From contig RECQ01000048.1 of assembly GCA_007693965.1 (NCBI GenBank), positions 16,573 to 80,572 on the forward strand: a DNA stretch of 64,000 nucleotides, given 5' to 3'. The position numbers were made by a program, and so were the translations under genes. The notes under the pieces were generated by a model. The model was given only the letters and a program-made list of their open reading frames with translations, searched no databases and was not told where the DNA came from. The DNA is from Phycisphaeraceae bacterium. Lineage in GTDB: Bacteria > Planctomycetota > Phycisphaerae > Phycisphaerales > UBA1924. Below are positions 43,696 to 52,823 of the stretch, piece by piece. How positions within the stretch are numbered: the first letter of the stretch is position 1; each line of letters starts with the position of its first letter.

Positions 43696-44013
43696 TCAGT
43701 CTCCATCGCTCTGCGGCCTGGGCATGCGCATCACGTTCACATCGAACGGCGGGCGTCCCAGTCGGTCCGAAAGCGTGTCAATCTTGTCGTTGAGCCGCTT
43801 CAATTCGGCGATCATCGCCTGGCGCTGATCAGCGGGGTTGATGATCCCGCCGGTCTGCCGTGTGGCGCTCCGCGATTGGGCGTCCGCCTGGCTGACGCCG
43901 GGCAGGCCCACCGTGGACTGCGCCAGCAGCGTCGCCAACAGAACTGCGATCGCGGTGAGCGCCCCGTTGCGGTACGCGTTCGATCCGGCGCCGGTCGCGT
44001 TCTTCTGTCGCAT
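43696..44013 (-). CDS. Hypothetical exported small protein of the pilus operon
   Basis: The 105-residue product has a signal/anchor (about 15-35, GALTAIAVLLATLLAQSTV), then a disordered stretch and a short coiled coil (AMIAELKRLNDKIDTLSDRL). The family is not recognised. I chose ATG 44013 because GGAG lies eight bases upstream. An ATG at 44088 overlapping the previous stop (TGATG) is an alternative that adds 25 Arg-rich residues. The stop is 6 bases from the pseudopilin start, so it belongs to the pilus operon. Confidence 0.68.
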   Translation of the reverse strand: MRQKNATGAGSNAYRNGALTAIAVLLATLLAQSTVGLPGVSQADAQSRSATRQTGGIINPADQRQAMIAELKRLNDKIDTLSDRLGRPPFDVNVMRMPRPQSDGD

Positions 44014-44087
44014 TGCGCGGACTCCATGGCTTGTGAACCGGCGTGGTCGGCTTCGATGCGGACCAGCGACGCCGGATTCGGACTTCA

Positions 44088-44744
44088 TCAGTGGCGCGTC
44101 GACCCCGCCCGATGGACAGCGGGCAGAGAGACGGTCGCAGCGCCGACATCGGGCTCATCGGGCGTCGGCCCGTCCCAGTGAAGAACGAGCGTGAGCGTCG
44201 CCATTCCACCGGCTTCGCGCCCCCGCTCAATCGCTACCGCTGTTATGTCCGTCGCAATGACACGTCCGCGCACGCCGGGACGCAATCGCCAGTTCTCGGG
44301 CATTGACTCGTCGACCAGGGCATCGGCGCTTAAACTCGGACCAGGAGCGTCTTCATCCTCGAGGTCGCTCGTGTACGCGGTGAGCGTCCTCAGCAGCGGG
44401 CTGTGCAGCAGCACAAGGAGTTCATCCTCGTTCACGACCCCCCGCTCACGATCATCGCTGTGCCAGAGCGTCACAGCTGCGCCGCGTGAGCCGCGTCCTT
44501 CCCGGACCGTGATCAGCGCGTCGCATGACGCCAGCAGCGCATGCAGGCCGTGCAGGATCTCCAGACGAACCTCACTCAGGCCGTTGTGGGTGATCGCCGC
44601 CGGCGCCGTGGCCTGCATCGCCACCAGCGCCCTGGGAGCGATGATCGCCCCCGCCGTGGTCACGCCCGCGGCGGTGAGGCCCAGCGAGAGCATTTCCGCG
44701 CGGGAGAGCGACATCCACCATTTCATCAGCGCAGTGACACCCAT
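44088..44744 (-). CDS. Hypothetical pilus-operon protein with an N-terminal membrane helix
   Basis: The 218-residue product has a transmembrane helix at about 17-40 (LGLTAAGVTTAGAIIAP) followed by a mixed alpha/beta region (LEILHGLHALLASCDALITV, LHSPLLRTLTAYTSDLEDED, MATLTLVLHWDGP). The layout resembles pseudopilin-associated or GspJ/K-like minor components without a prepilin motif, but I cannot assign a family. The first clear start is ATG 44744. It is the most upstream gene of the minus-strand pilus operon seen here. Confidence 0.65.
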   Translation of the reverse strand: MGVTALMKWWMSLSRAEMLSLGLTAAGVTTAGAIIAPRALVAMQATAPAAITHNGLSEVRLEILHGLHALLASCDALITVREGRGSRGAAVTLWHSDDRERGVVNEDELLVLLHSPLLRTLTAYTSDLEDEDAPGPSLSADALVDESMPENWRLRPGVRGRVIATDITAVAIERGREAGGMATLTLVLHWDGPTPDEPDVGAATVSLPAVHRAGSTRH

Positions 44745-44896
44745 GGTCTGCGATCCACCCCTCTCTTCCGGAATGGATCGACCATCGCCGCGCCGGTCTG
44801 AATGTGGATGCGCTGAGCGACCGCCGCGAGCCGACCCACCGATGCGAAACGCCCTGGTCAATCAGGGATCATGCAAAATCAGCCCGAGGCATTACC

Positions 44897-45835
44897 ATGT
44901 GGTCTATGCCACTCATTGTTACAGGTACGATCGGAATTGACACCATCCACACCCCCACCGGCTCCGCGGAGGCGGTTTTGGGTGGTTCGGCCACATATTT
45001 CGCCGCCGCGGCGTCGTTCTACACACCCGTGCGCATGGTCGCGGCCGTCGGCGGCGACTTCCATGATGGTTATCGAACCACCCTCTCGCGCTTCCCCGAG
45101 GTCTGTATCGAGGGGATCGACGTCCGTCCCGACAGCAAGACATTCTCCTGGGGCGGCCGCTACATGGAGAACATGAACGTCCGGGAAACGCTCTTCACCG
45201 AGCTGGGCGTGCTGGCGGAAGCGCCTCCCGCGACGCCACAGCGCTATCGTGACTCGAAATACGTCTTCCTCGCCAACACGCACCCCGGCGTGCAGCGGGA
45301 GCTGCTGGAAGGGTTCCCCAACCGCGCCATCGCCGTGGCGGACACGATGAACCTCTGGATCGAGACCGCCAAGGATGACCTGGTCGCGCTGATGAAGCAG
45401 ATCGACGGTCTCGTGCTCAATGATGAGGAGGCGGCCCTGCTCACCGGCAGGCGCAACCCGATCACCGCCGGTAAAGCGATCCTCGATATGGGCCCGAGCT
45501 TCGCCGTCATCAAGAAGGGCGAGCATGGCTGCATCATGGTGCACAGGGAAGGAATCGCAGCGCTCCCGGCATTCCCCACCGATCTTGTGATCGACCCCAC
45601 CGGCGCCGGAGACAGTTTCGCCGGCGGCATGATGGGCCACGTCGCTCGCACCCACGCCGAATCACATTTCGGCGGCGAGGGCGTCACCTTCGACATGCTC
45701 CAGCAGGGGCTGGCGCACGGCACGGTGGTCGCAAGCTTCACGATTGAATCGTTCAGCCTGGATCGGCTCGCCGAGTTGAAGAAGGATGCGATCGACGAGC
45801 GCTATCGCCAGTTCAGCGCTGCAGTGCAGATCTAA
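44897..45835 (+). CDS. PfkB-family sugar/nucleoside kinase
   Basis: The 312-residue product is a ribokinase-fold kinase. LIVTGTIGIDTI starts the first strand, GGSATYFAAAASFY is the substrate-binding region, and DPTGAGDSFAGGMMGHVART is the catalytic anion-hole motif with Asp in GAGD. Similarity in layout to adenosine/ribokinase-like PfkB kinases is clear, but the substrate is not. The ATG at 44897 has GAGG seven bases upstream; a Met three codons later lacks one. It is divergent from the pilus operon and convergent with atpC, whose stop lies 4 bases away. Confidence 0.9.
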   Translation: MWSMPLIVTGTIGIDTIHTPTGSAEAVLGGSATYFAAAASFYTPVRMVAAVGGDFHDGYRTTLSRFPEVCIEGIDVRPDSKTFSWGGRYMENMNVRETLFTELGVLAEAPPATPQRYRDSKYVFLANTHPGVQRELLEGFPNRAIAVADTMNLWIETAKDDLVALMKQIDGLVLNDEEAALLTGRRNPITAGKAILDMGPSFAVIKKGEHGCIMVHREGIAALPAFPTDLVIDPTGAGDSFAGGMMGHVARTHAESHFGGEGVTFDMLQQGLAHGTVVASFTIESFSLDRLAELKKDAIDERYRQFSAAVQI

Positions 45836-45838
45836 CGC

Positions 45839-46264
45839 TCAGATCCCGCCGCCACGAGCCTTGAACTGCTGGGCCAGACGAATCTTCAGACGGGCGCGGT
45901 CGCGATCGCGGGTGACGCGGGTCTGATCGTCGGCGCCCTGCGGCTTGCGGGCCTCGGCCTCCGCCAGTTCGGTGCGGGCCTCTTCCTCATTGATCCGCTC
46001 CACCGGAATCGCGCGCTGCGCCAGCAGCGTCAGCGTGTCGCCCACCATCTGGACGAAGCCGTCCTCGATGAGATAGCTGTGTGCGCCTCCGGCGGCGTAG
46101 TCCAGACGCAGTTCGCCCATGCCCAGTTTGGCCATGAGCGGCGCCCGCCTGTAGAGGATGCCCGCCTGCCCGTCCCAGAGGGGAAGCTGGGCGTAGGTGA
46201 CATCATCGTCGATGAGTCGGGCCTCGGGGGTGATGAGCCTGCACCGGAAGGACTTGCCGGCCAT
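45839..46264 (-). CDS. atpC: ATP synthase F1 epsilon subunit
   Basis: The 141-residue product has the N-terminal beta sandwich (FRCRLITPEARLIDDDVTYA, LPLWDGQAGIL, GDTLTLLAQRAI) and the C-terminal helical hairpin (about 85-138) of F1 epsilon, which couples the gamma stalk to the c ring and inhibits ATP hydrolysis. GGAG lies about 10 bases before the ATG. A TACACT -10 hexamer (46325-46330) gives it a possible promoter of its own. No other atp gene is adjacent: upstream on the strand is an oxidoreductase, and downstream is the convergent PfkB kinase. Confidence 0.88.
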   Translation of the reverse strand: MAGKSFRCRLITPEARLIDDDVTYAQLPLWDGQAGILYRRAPLMAKLGMGELRLDYAAGGAHSYLIEDGFVQMVGDTLTLLAQRAIPVERINEEEARTELAEAEARKPQGADDQTRVTRDRDRARLKIRLAQQFKARGGGI

Positions 46265-46386
46265 GGGGAATGATCTCCAAAAGGGTCTGCTTCAAACTCG
46301 ACGCGGGTCGACGCCGGGGGCGGGAGTGTAGCAGAGCGGTGAGGGATGAGGCGTTGTCGCACAGGCCTCACAGCTCATCGCTCACC

Positions 46387-47520
46387 TCACCAGTCCGCCT
46401 TCATGGCCTCCACGATGCGCTCCGCGGTGCGGACCGCGGCGAAGCCGGCGCGGGCGTCCACCTCGGGCCGCTGCCCGGTGCGGACCGCTTCGAGGAACGC
46501 CTCGATCTGCATCTTCAGCGGCTCGGCATCGTCGATGGCGAGGTCTTCGACGGTGACCAGTTCGCCGTAGTTCAGATCGCTCAGGTCAGCACCGTCGCGC
46601 AGGGCCTCACGGACCTCCTCGAGCTGCAGCGTGTTCGCCGTCCGCCGGATCACGACGCCCGCCTTCTTGGCATAGTCGATGCTCACGTACGAATCGTCGC
46701 CGATGATGCGGATCTTCCGCTCTGTCTTCAGCGCCAGACGCGATGCGGTGATGTTCGCCACGCAGCGGCCCTGCGGCCGGTCAAAGGTCAGCCGTGCGTT
46801 GCAGACGTCGGCGTGCTCGGTGATGACGGGCACGCCCGAGGCCTGCACATCCACCGGCTCGGCGCCGTCCATCAGCATCAGGACCACATCCAGATCGTGG
46901 ATCATCATGTCGAACACGACGCTGACATCCACACTGCGGAACGTCATCGGGCTGACGCGATGCACCTCGATGAATCGCGGCACGATGCCCCCGGCGGCGG
47001 GGTTCTTCACGCGCTCGCGCTGCAGCGCCCGCACCGCGGGGTTGTATCGCTCTGAATGACCGACCTGAAGCACCGCGCCGGTGCGATCGGCGACGTCCAG
47101 CAGGCGCTGGGCCTCGACGCCGTCGCTGGCCATCGGCTTCTCGATCAGGCACGCGACGCCCGCTTCGAGAAACGGGATCGCGACTTCAAGATGGTGCGAT
47201 GTCGGCACCGCGACGCTGACCGCGTCCACACCCGCCGCGAGCAGCTCGTCGACGCGCTCGTATGCGGCGCAGCCGTGCTGGTCGGCGATGGCCTCGCGCC
47301 GATCCTCGCTGTCGTCCACGACGCCGGCGAGCTCGACGCTCTCGAGCTCCTTGTAGATCCGCGCGTGGTGGCGACCCATCCGCCCGACGCCGATCACGCC
47401 GCAGCGCAACGTGCGCACGCCGTCATCGCCACGCGCAGCCCCGGCGTCGGCGGACGCCGGCTGGACGCTGGTCACAACGGGTGAACGGGAAGCCTCCGCG
47501 GATCTCGACTTTGCTGGCAT
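46387..47520 (-). CDS. Gfo/Idh/MocA-family NAD(P)-dependent oxidoreductase
   Basis: The 377-residue product has a Rossmann fold (LRCGVIGVGRMGRHHARIYK), the EKPMASD catalytic motif around residue 125, and the C-terminal beta-sheet domain (MIHDLDVVLMLM with the MIHDLD metal-free His/Asp). Members oxidise or reduce sugars, inositol or related compounds; the substrate is unknown. I chose ATG 47520 because GGAG lies eight bases upstream. The first 35 residues are disordered and not part of the fold. It is monocistronic, flanked by atpC and the zinc-ribbon array. Confidence 0.9.
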   Translation of the reverse strand: MPAKSRSAEASRSPVVTSVQPASADAGAARGDDGVRTLRCGVIGVGRMGRHHARIYKELESVELAGVVDDSEDRREAIADQHGCAAYERVDELLAAGVDAVSVAVPTSHHLEVAIPFLEAGVACLIEKPMASDGVEAQRLLDVADRTGAVLQVGHSERYNPAVRALQRERVKNPAAGGIVPRFIEVHRVSPMTFRSVDVSVVFDMMIHDLDVVLMLMDGAEPVDVQASGVPVITEHADVCNARLTFDRPQGRCVANITASRLALKTERKIRIIGDDSYVSIDYAKKAGVVIRRTANTLQLEEVREALRDGADLSDLNYGELVTVEDLAIDDAEPLKMQIEAFLEAVRTGQRPEVDARAGFAAVRTAERIVEAMKADW

Positions 47521-47689
47521 GTAGCGTTCTCCAGGAGAATTGGCCGGGCTCCCCATGGGCGCTTCGGGATGGGGGACCCGTGCCCGCCCGACCGCAGGGT
47601 AGAAGAGCAGAAAACGGCCCGCGCCGCCAGCGGCGACTTATCGCGCCACCCGGCGTTCAACCCCCTGAGATTGGTACGCCGATCTCCCC

Positions 47690-48733
47690 TCAGATCGGGC
47701 CTCCGAAGGGTTCGTTCTGGTATCGCTCCCGCTCCGCTTCTGCGCTGGCCCGCTCCACCTGCTCCCTGAGCTCTATCCGGCGCCGGGCGAGCAAACGGGC
47801 GTTTGACACGGCCCAACCAGCGGAGCGCGTGAGGTCGAAGAGGGACCAGAGGAAATAGCCGAGCCCGGCCAGCAGGGCGAAGAGGGACATGGACCCCAGG
47901 AAGAAACCGAGAATCGTTGTGCTCATCGGACCCAGTACGGTCAGCGGCCCTGCGATCACGACCAGTGTGATCAGCACGCGCATCCGGTGGGCCCTGTCGG
48001 CGTCGGGAACCCACTCCGCCAGCCGCGCCAGCCACAGCACCGTCGGCGCCAGGCCGACGACGCCGATCCCCACGCCGATCAGGGCGCCCGTCGTGAACGT
48101 CGGGAGCACGAGCGGCAGCCACAGCGCGATCACACCGATCGCCTGGGTCACCAGGGCGGCATACATCACCCCCACCCACACCGGCGAGTCGCGCGGCTCT
48201 TCGCCGAGCTCCGGCGGCTTCGGACGCGGGCGGCACAGGATGATCAGTCCGGTGAGCCACGTCAGCGATCCCAGACGCAGCAGCAGCAGCCCGACCTCGG
48301 AGCTGCCCAGCCACATTGCGATGGGCGCTACGACGATCGCCGAGGCGCCGATTGTCAGCAGCATGAAGCCGAAATGGAAGATCGCGATGAAGGGGATCGG
48401 CGCATCGACCAGCGTGTCGCGCACCATCACCTTCTTGCGCGGCGGCAGGATCTCAACGCCGCACTCCGGACAGACGCCGCCGATATGCAACCCGCGCAGG
48501 TCGTAGCCGCAGGAGTGGCAGTTGCGCTCCTCCGTGATCACATCGCCGCTTGGCATGGGCGAGTGCGTTTCAGTGGGCGCCGGCTCCGGGCGCCGGGGCG
48601 CCTCGTCAAGCTCCGGGGGCGCGAGCTCGTAGATCTCTGAAGCGTCAGGCGCCTTGCCCCCGTGCGCTTCGAGACCGAAGTCCTCTCCGGTCATCCGGTC
48701 GGCTTTGCCGTGTTGATCGGCCCTGTCGTCCAT
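47690..48733 (-). CDS. Zinc-ribbon multi-pass membrane protein, array member 1
   Basis: This is one of five tandem paralogs. The 347-residue product has a disordered acidic N-terminus (about 1-65), a double zinc knuckle (CHSCGYDLRGLHIGGVCPEC at about 72-91), and about six transmembrane helices. A charged C-terminal helix (RRRIELREQVERASAEAERE) follows. The knuckle resembles rubredoxin/zinc-ribbon modules at the membrane face. Function is unknown. Its start (GAGG at 7 bases) lies 9 bases past the stop of the next paralog, so the genes are co-transcribed. Confidence 0.75.
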   Translation of the reverse strand: MDDRADQHGKADRMTGEDFGLEAHGGKAPDASEIYELAPPELDEAPRRPEPAPTETHSPMPSGDVITEERNCHSCGYDLRGLHIGGVCPECGVEILPPRKKVMVRDTLVDAPIPFIAIFHFGFMLLTIGASAIVVAPIAMWLGSSEVGLLLLRLGSLTWLTGLIILCRPRPKPPELGEEPRDSPVWVGVMYAALVTQAIGVIALWLPLVLPTFTTGALIGVGIGVVGLAPTVLWLARLAEWVPDADRAHRMRVLITLVVIAGPLTVLGPMSTTILGFFLGSMSLFALLAGLGYFLWSLFDLTRSAGWAVSNARLLARRRIELREQVERASAEAERERYQNEPFGGPI

Positions 48734-48742
48734 GCCTGTTCC

Positions 48743-49669
48743 TCAGGCGGCGTCGGCGCCACGCGACACATCCTGAAGCGCGGCCCGCAGCCCGCGCTGC
48801 AACGGAGCGTAGACCATCAGGTGCGCCCCCATCCACCAGCCGGCGATACCGATCACGATCGTGGCGGCGATCCATGTGGCGTCGAACGCGGGAACGAATA
48901 CGGCGATCGACCAGATCACCGCCGCGCCGACGGCGATCGCGAGCGGGATGTGCCACATGATGCGCACCGACCGCTTCACCAACTGCGGCGAGGGAATCCG
49001 CCGCGCCAGACGGCGCGTAAGCATCAAAGAGGCGTAGTACACGAAAACGGCGCACAGGAGCAGCGATGCGGCGCACAACAGCATCGTGGCGGCCACGCCG
49101 GCGACAATCGCCCCCGAGCTGGCGCCGCGAACACCGAGCGCGATGGCCGAAGCGATCCACCCCGCCACAAAGCCGAGCTGCGCCACGATCGCCACCACGA
49201 CCACGCCTCGGATGATGGACCGCGCCCGCGACCGCTCCAGCCCGCCGACATCGCGCCCCGGATCCGGCGTCGCCACCAGGCGCCAGCCGATCAGCCAGAG
49301 ATTGGCCACGATCAGGAACACCGCCGCCACCGGAAAGAAGACCGCTTCCTCTGCTGGTGTCGCCATGAACACGTACTGGTTGAGCAGCAGCGCCCCGATC
49401 CCGACCAGGATAAGCAGCAGCAGGCCGATGTAGGCCCCGTTCATTATCGCGGCGCCACGGGTGATCCGGGCGAGCCAGCCGCGGTCGGCCCGGCGCAGAT
49501 CGGCGCCGAGGGACCACTCAGCGGGTATGGCGCACTCGGGGCAGACATCGGCCCTGCGAAGCCCGTCCATCCCATAGCCGCAGCCGATGCAAACCAGCCC
49601 CGCGGGCATGCTTGCAGTCGCGTCCTGCGCGGACGCCGTGTCAACTGTCAATGTTTCGTCACCATCCAC
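48743..49669 (-). CDS. Zinc-ribbon multi-pass membrane protein, array member 2
   Basis: The 308-residue product has a short N-terminal tail, the CIGCGYGMDGLRRADVCPEC zinc knuckle at about 27-46, and about six to seven hydrophobic helices. The last Gly of the motif is Ala here (CPECAIP) but all four cysteines remain. It shares with its neighbours the order tail, zinc knuckle, amphipathic linker with Arg, and a membrane domain. I do not recognise any family with an assigned role. It is upstream of member 1 in the same transcript; the 120 bases on its 5' side contain no clear promoter. Confidence 0.75.
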   Translation of the reverse strand: MDGDETLTVDTASAQDATASMPAGLVCIGCGYGMDGLRRADVCPECAIPAEWSLGADLRRADRGWLARITRGAAIMNGAYIGLLLLILVGIGALLLNQYVFMATPAEEAVFFPVAAVFLIVANLWLIGWRLVATPDPGRDVGGLERSRARSIIRGVVVVAIVAQLGFVAGWIASAIALGVRGASSGAIVAGVAATMLLCAASLLLCAVFVYYASLMLTRRLARRIPSPQLVKRSVRIMWHIPLAIAVGAAVIWSIAVFVPAFDATWIAATIVIGIAGWWMGAHLMVYAPLQRGLRAALQDVSRGADAA

Positions 49670-49791
49670 AGCGATGATCCTCCACGATCCGCCGCGAACG
49701 CCCGGCCTCCCTCACGCGGCGTGCGGCTGGGTAAGTATACGAACCAGAGCCCGGATCGGACGCAACGAACCCGGGAGATTCCGCGATCTCA

Positions 49792-50010
49792 TCACGCAGG
49801 CGCCGGCCCTGTCTCCATCTCACGAAGAGTCCTGCTCAGGCTGGACCGCGCCCGCTCGAGCATCAGAAAGAAAAAGATGAAAGCGACCAGGAGCAGGAGC
49901 CCGGCGGCAATGAACATCATGGCGCCGACCATGCCCGCGGCAATCGCGCTGAGCAACGTGGTGAGGAAAAGGACGAACTGCCGTGCAGCGGCGTCGGCTT
50001 CAGGCTCCAT
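49792..50010 (-). CDS. Small membrane protein within the zinc-ribbon array
   Basis: The 72-residue product has one or two hydrophobic helices (FVLFLTTLLSAIAAGMVGAM and FIAAGLLLLVAFIFFFL) and a charged end. I take the ATG at 50010, preceded by GGAG at seven bases and overlapping the stop of member 3 by 11 bases; a longer frame from 50103 is covered by that gene. It has no zinc knuckle and could be a truncated relative or a partner subunit. Confidence 0.65.
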   Translation of the reverse strand: MEPEADAAARQFVLFLTTLLSAIAAGMVGAMMFIAAGLLLLVAFIFFFLMLERARSSLSRTLREMETGPAPA

Positions 50011-50953
50011 CAAGTTTCTCCATCTCATTCCGACAGCCGCTGGATGCAACGCGGAGTAGATGTGCGTCCGCATCTTGACGCTGCACAATACAGTGCGAAA
50101 CATGCCGGCGCAGGCGGTCGATCTGCCCGCAGTAGAGGATGAGAACGAGCCACATGGCGAGCCCGGCGAAGACGAAAAGGAATTTCAGCGTGATCGTCTC
50201 GGGGGCGTCGGAGCTCCATGTAAACGGGGTCAATGTCATTAATACTGTGTAAATGAACGCGAAGGGCGCCCCGACCCATCCAAGCAGCGACCCCGCGACC
50301 GCGGATCTTCTGTCGTTCACGCGACGCGCGATCAACGCGGTGTGACGCCCGAAGCCGTGAAGATGAACCGCGGCGAACACGAGCGCTCCATGCAGGAGAA
50401 TGATCATCAGGATCTCCGTGGCGCGGAGCAGCAGCGCCGCGCCCGGCTGGATTGCAGACTCGGCGATCCAGACGCCAAAGGCGCCCGCCAGGCACACAGC
50501 CGCCCCTGCAACACCGATGCGCACCAGCCGCCGCGGCGACCATCGGGGTTCATCCGTGACACCAGGATCAGGGCTGGCCATCAACCAGAGGCCCACACCG
50601 ATGCAGACAATCACAAAAAGAAACCCGAACACCGCCGCCAGAGGTATGAGTGTCAGTGCCGCTTCACCGTCTCCTCCGAGAAAATACCATGGAACCGCGA
50701 TGAGGATCGCCGCGACAGTAATCGCAAGCCAGCCCCAAAGCCCCCACCGGATCAACCGCACACCAAGCCACAGTGAACGCAAATACCCCGGAGGCGCGTT
50801 GCGGAGCAGATCCTTGCGCAAGTTTGGATCAGCCGGAACGCCGCACTCGGGGCACACCACGGGCTCGGGCAGTCCGGCGAGCGGATAATCACATTCATTA
50901 CAGCGCTGTCGTTCGACAGTGTGACTGGCTTGCGTCGTGTGGCCAACGCTCAC
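50000..50953 (-). CDS. Zinc-ribbon multi-pass membrane protein, array member 3
   Basis: The 317-residue product carries CNECDYPLAGLPEPVVCPEC at about 18-37 followed by an Arg-rich linker (NLRKDLLRNAPPGYLRSLWL) and about six to seven membrane helices. The linker and helix pattern closely match member 4. It begins with GTG in a GTGA overlap with the stop of member 4, so the two are translationally coupled. The function is unknown. Confidence 0.76.
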   Translation of the reverse strand: MSVGHTTQASHTVERQRCNECDYPLAGLPEPVVCPECGVPADPNLRKDLLRNAPPGYLRSLWLGVRLIRWGLWGWLAITVAAILIAVPWYFLGGDGEAALTLIPLAAVFGFLFVIVCIGVGLWLMASPDPGVTDEPRWSPRRLVRIGVAGAAVCLAGAFGVWIAESAIQPGAALLLRATEILMIILLHGALVFAAVHLHGFGRHTALIARRVNDRRSAVAGSLLGWVGAPFAFIYTVLMTLTPFTWSSDAPETITLKFLFVFAGLAMWLVLILYCGQIDRLRRHVSHCIVQRQDADAHLLRVASSGCRNEMEKLDGA

Positions 50954-51882
50954 TCGATCTCTCCGGTGACGGCTCGTGACGATTCGGATGGGTTCTCAAC
51001 CTCATGATGGTGCGACGATGCAGTCCCTTCGGCATGCGAGGATGAGACAATTCTTGAAAGGCGTATCAACGCCCAGAAATACACTGCGAGAGGCGCGAGC
51101 TTGATCAGGCCCGTAATCGTGAGACCCGGCATAACATTGTTCACGCTACCGCCCGCCTGCATTCCGAAGGCGGACGATGCGAATCCCTGGCAGAGCAAGC
51201 CGGTCAGCAGCGACAGCGGGAAGACCAGCCACCAGCCGAGCACCCTCAGCCTGCGATCCCGGACCCGCGCGCCGAGGCGAACGATGTATAGGCCCGCTCC
51301 TACGAAGTGCAGCACACCACCAAGAACGAAGACGATGCTGACAGCCAGGATAGCAGCGTCGATCGCCGTCGAGACTCCCCATATTCCGTCGAGATAGATC
51401 ATCCATGCAGCGACCATGGCCGGGAGCGGCGCCGCAATCAGAACAAGGGAGATACGTATCAGGCGCTTCACCGTGCCGGATGGCTCCTTCAGCCCCCTGG
51501 GGCGCTCGCGGACGGTCAACTTCCACCAGCCCGCGTAGCCGCGGCACAGACAAATCAACCCCAGCAGTGGGACAACCACCATGAAGAGCACGAAATGCCA
51601 ATCCGCAACTTGGAGCGTCACAAGCCACAGACTGATGATCATTGCGCCGAGCAGAGCGCAAAGAAACACATTCGCGCTCGTGAGAATCATGTTGAGCCCG
51701 CGCCTGAGTGATGCGCGGAACTCCTGAGGAGCCTCCTTCAACAGCATTGAGCGCAGCGCCGGGTCATCCTCTGATCCGCACTCGGGGCAGACCACGGGCT
51801 CGGGCAATCCGGCGAGGCTGTAGCCGCACTCGGAGCACAGGGCCTCGCCGGCCCCCGCGGCCGCCGCAGGGCGCGGCGTCAA
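50950..51882 (-). CDS. Zinc-ribbon multi-pass membrane protein, array member 4
   Basis: The 310-residue product carries CSECGYSLAGLPEPVVCPEC at about 16-35, then LLKEAPQEFRASLRRGLNMI and about seven hydrophobic helices. The core GLPEPVVCPEC is identical to member 3, pointing to a fairly recent duplication. The start appears to be TTG at 51882 in a TTGA overlap with the stop of member 5. It ends with an acidic, His-containing tail (EGTASSHHHEVENPSESS). Confidence 0.76.
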   Translation of the reverse strand: MTPRPAAAAGAGEALCSECGYSLAGLPEPVVCPECGSEDDPALRSMLLKEAPQEFRASLRRGLNMILTSANVFLCALLGAMIISLWLVTLQVADWHFVLFMVVVPLLGLICLCRGYAGWWKLTVRERPRGLKEPSGTVKRLIRISLVLIAAPLPAMVAAWMIYLDGIWGVSTAIDAAILAVSIVFVLGGVLHFVGAGLYIVRLGARVRDRRLRVLGWWLVFPLSLLTGLLCQGFASSAFGMQAGGSVNNVMPGLTITGLIKLAPLAVYFWALIRLSRIVSSSHAEGTASSHHHEVENPSESSRAVTGEIE

Positions 51883-52817
51883 TGCCCACCCCCCGCATCT
51901 GCGTTCGCAGGCGCCGGCGCTTCGCCCATCCTTTGCTCATACACCACGCGCAGGCCGATGCGCAGCCGATCGAGCAGCCAGGCGTAGAGCAGGATCACGA
52001 ACAAAGGAAACAGCACTACCGCAAAGAGGAACAATGCACGGAGCAAGCCGCCTCCGAGGAATACGTTTCTGAATCCGACCTGCTGGAGCGCGCTGTATCC
52101 GAAGATCAGTGACGCCGCAATGACCATTGTCGCGCCGAGGCGCCGAAGTCTTGACGCCGCGATGTCTGTCCCGACGGCTCGGCAGAAAAGTCCGAAGGCA
52201 AGCATGTGAAAGATGAGCGCGAGCACCAGGCTGGGAGTTGCGATTCTGTAGAGGAGATCCCCAACCGCGGCGCCGAAGGCGCCCTGCGTCAGTAACGCCC
52301 TCTCAAACAACAAAGAGAGTAGTTTGAGCGCGATCGCCACTGAACCGACAGCCAGGGGGGCACGGAGCAGTCGTCTCGGCGACGTCCACGACTCGGATTC
52401 TGTGATGCGAGGATCCTGCCTCGACAGACGCCACATCCCGATGACGTGAACAACCACACAGGAGAACAGGGCCAAAGGGAGTCCGACGATCAAGGAAATC
52501 CACAAGACTTCGGCAGCCGGCCCGGAGCTTACATCCTCCAAAATGAAAAAAATCACCAACCCCAGGATCATGCCGGCGAAACCGAAGCAGGCGACGGTGA
52601 TCAGATGAATGCCAGACCTCAGGCAACGAAGATGCTCAACCGAAGCATGTCGGAGTGAGCGTAAACGGAGCGACCCGTCAACGGGAGCACCGCACTCAGG
52701 ACAGACCGAACCGATCGGCAAACCCTTCAACTCGTATCCGCACTCGACGCACAATGGAGAAGCGGCGATCGTCGCGCCATCGCCCACCCGCCCGTCGCCA
52801 GTCTGCCCCTCACGCAT
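51879..52817 (-). CDS. Zinc-ribbon multi-pass membrane protein, array member 5 (first in transcript)
   Basis: The 312-residue product carries CVECGYELKGLPIGSVCPEC at about 23-42, the SLRHASVEHLRCLRSGIHLI linker, and about seven hydrophobic helices. It is the first gene of the array in the direction of transcription. A TATAGT -10 hexamer (52824-52829) ends only six bases before the ATG, so the transcript start should fall on or next to the start codon. No ribosome-binding site is visible. The purQ stop overlaps that -10 element. Confidence 0.77.
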   Translation of the reverse strand: MREGQTGDGRVGDGATIAASPLCVECGYELKGLPIGSVCPECGAPVDGSLRLRSLRHASVEHLRCLRSGIHLITVACFGFAGMILGLVIFFILEDVSSGPAAEVLWISLIVGLPLALFSCVVVHVIGMWRLSRQDPRITESESWTSPRRLLRAPLAVGSVAIALKLLSLLFERALLTQGAFGAAVGDLLYRIATPSLVLALIFHMLAFGLFCRAVGTDIAASRLRRLGATMVIAASLIFGYSALQQVGFRNVFLGGGLLRALFLFAVVLFPLFVILLYAWLLDRLRIGLRVVYEQRMGEAPAPANADAGGGH

Positions 52818-52823
52818 TTTCTA

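Noticed and set aside
47472..48314. Plus or minus frames overlapping zinc-ribbon member 1
   Set aside because: They are out of frame with the zinc knuckle and membrane helices and have shadow composition.
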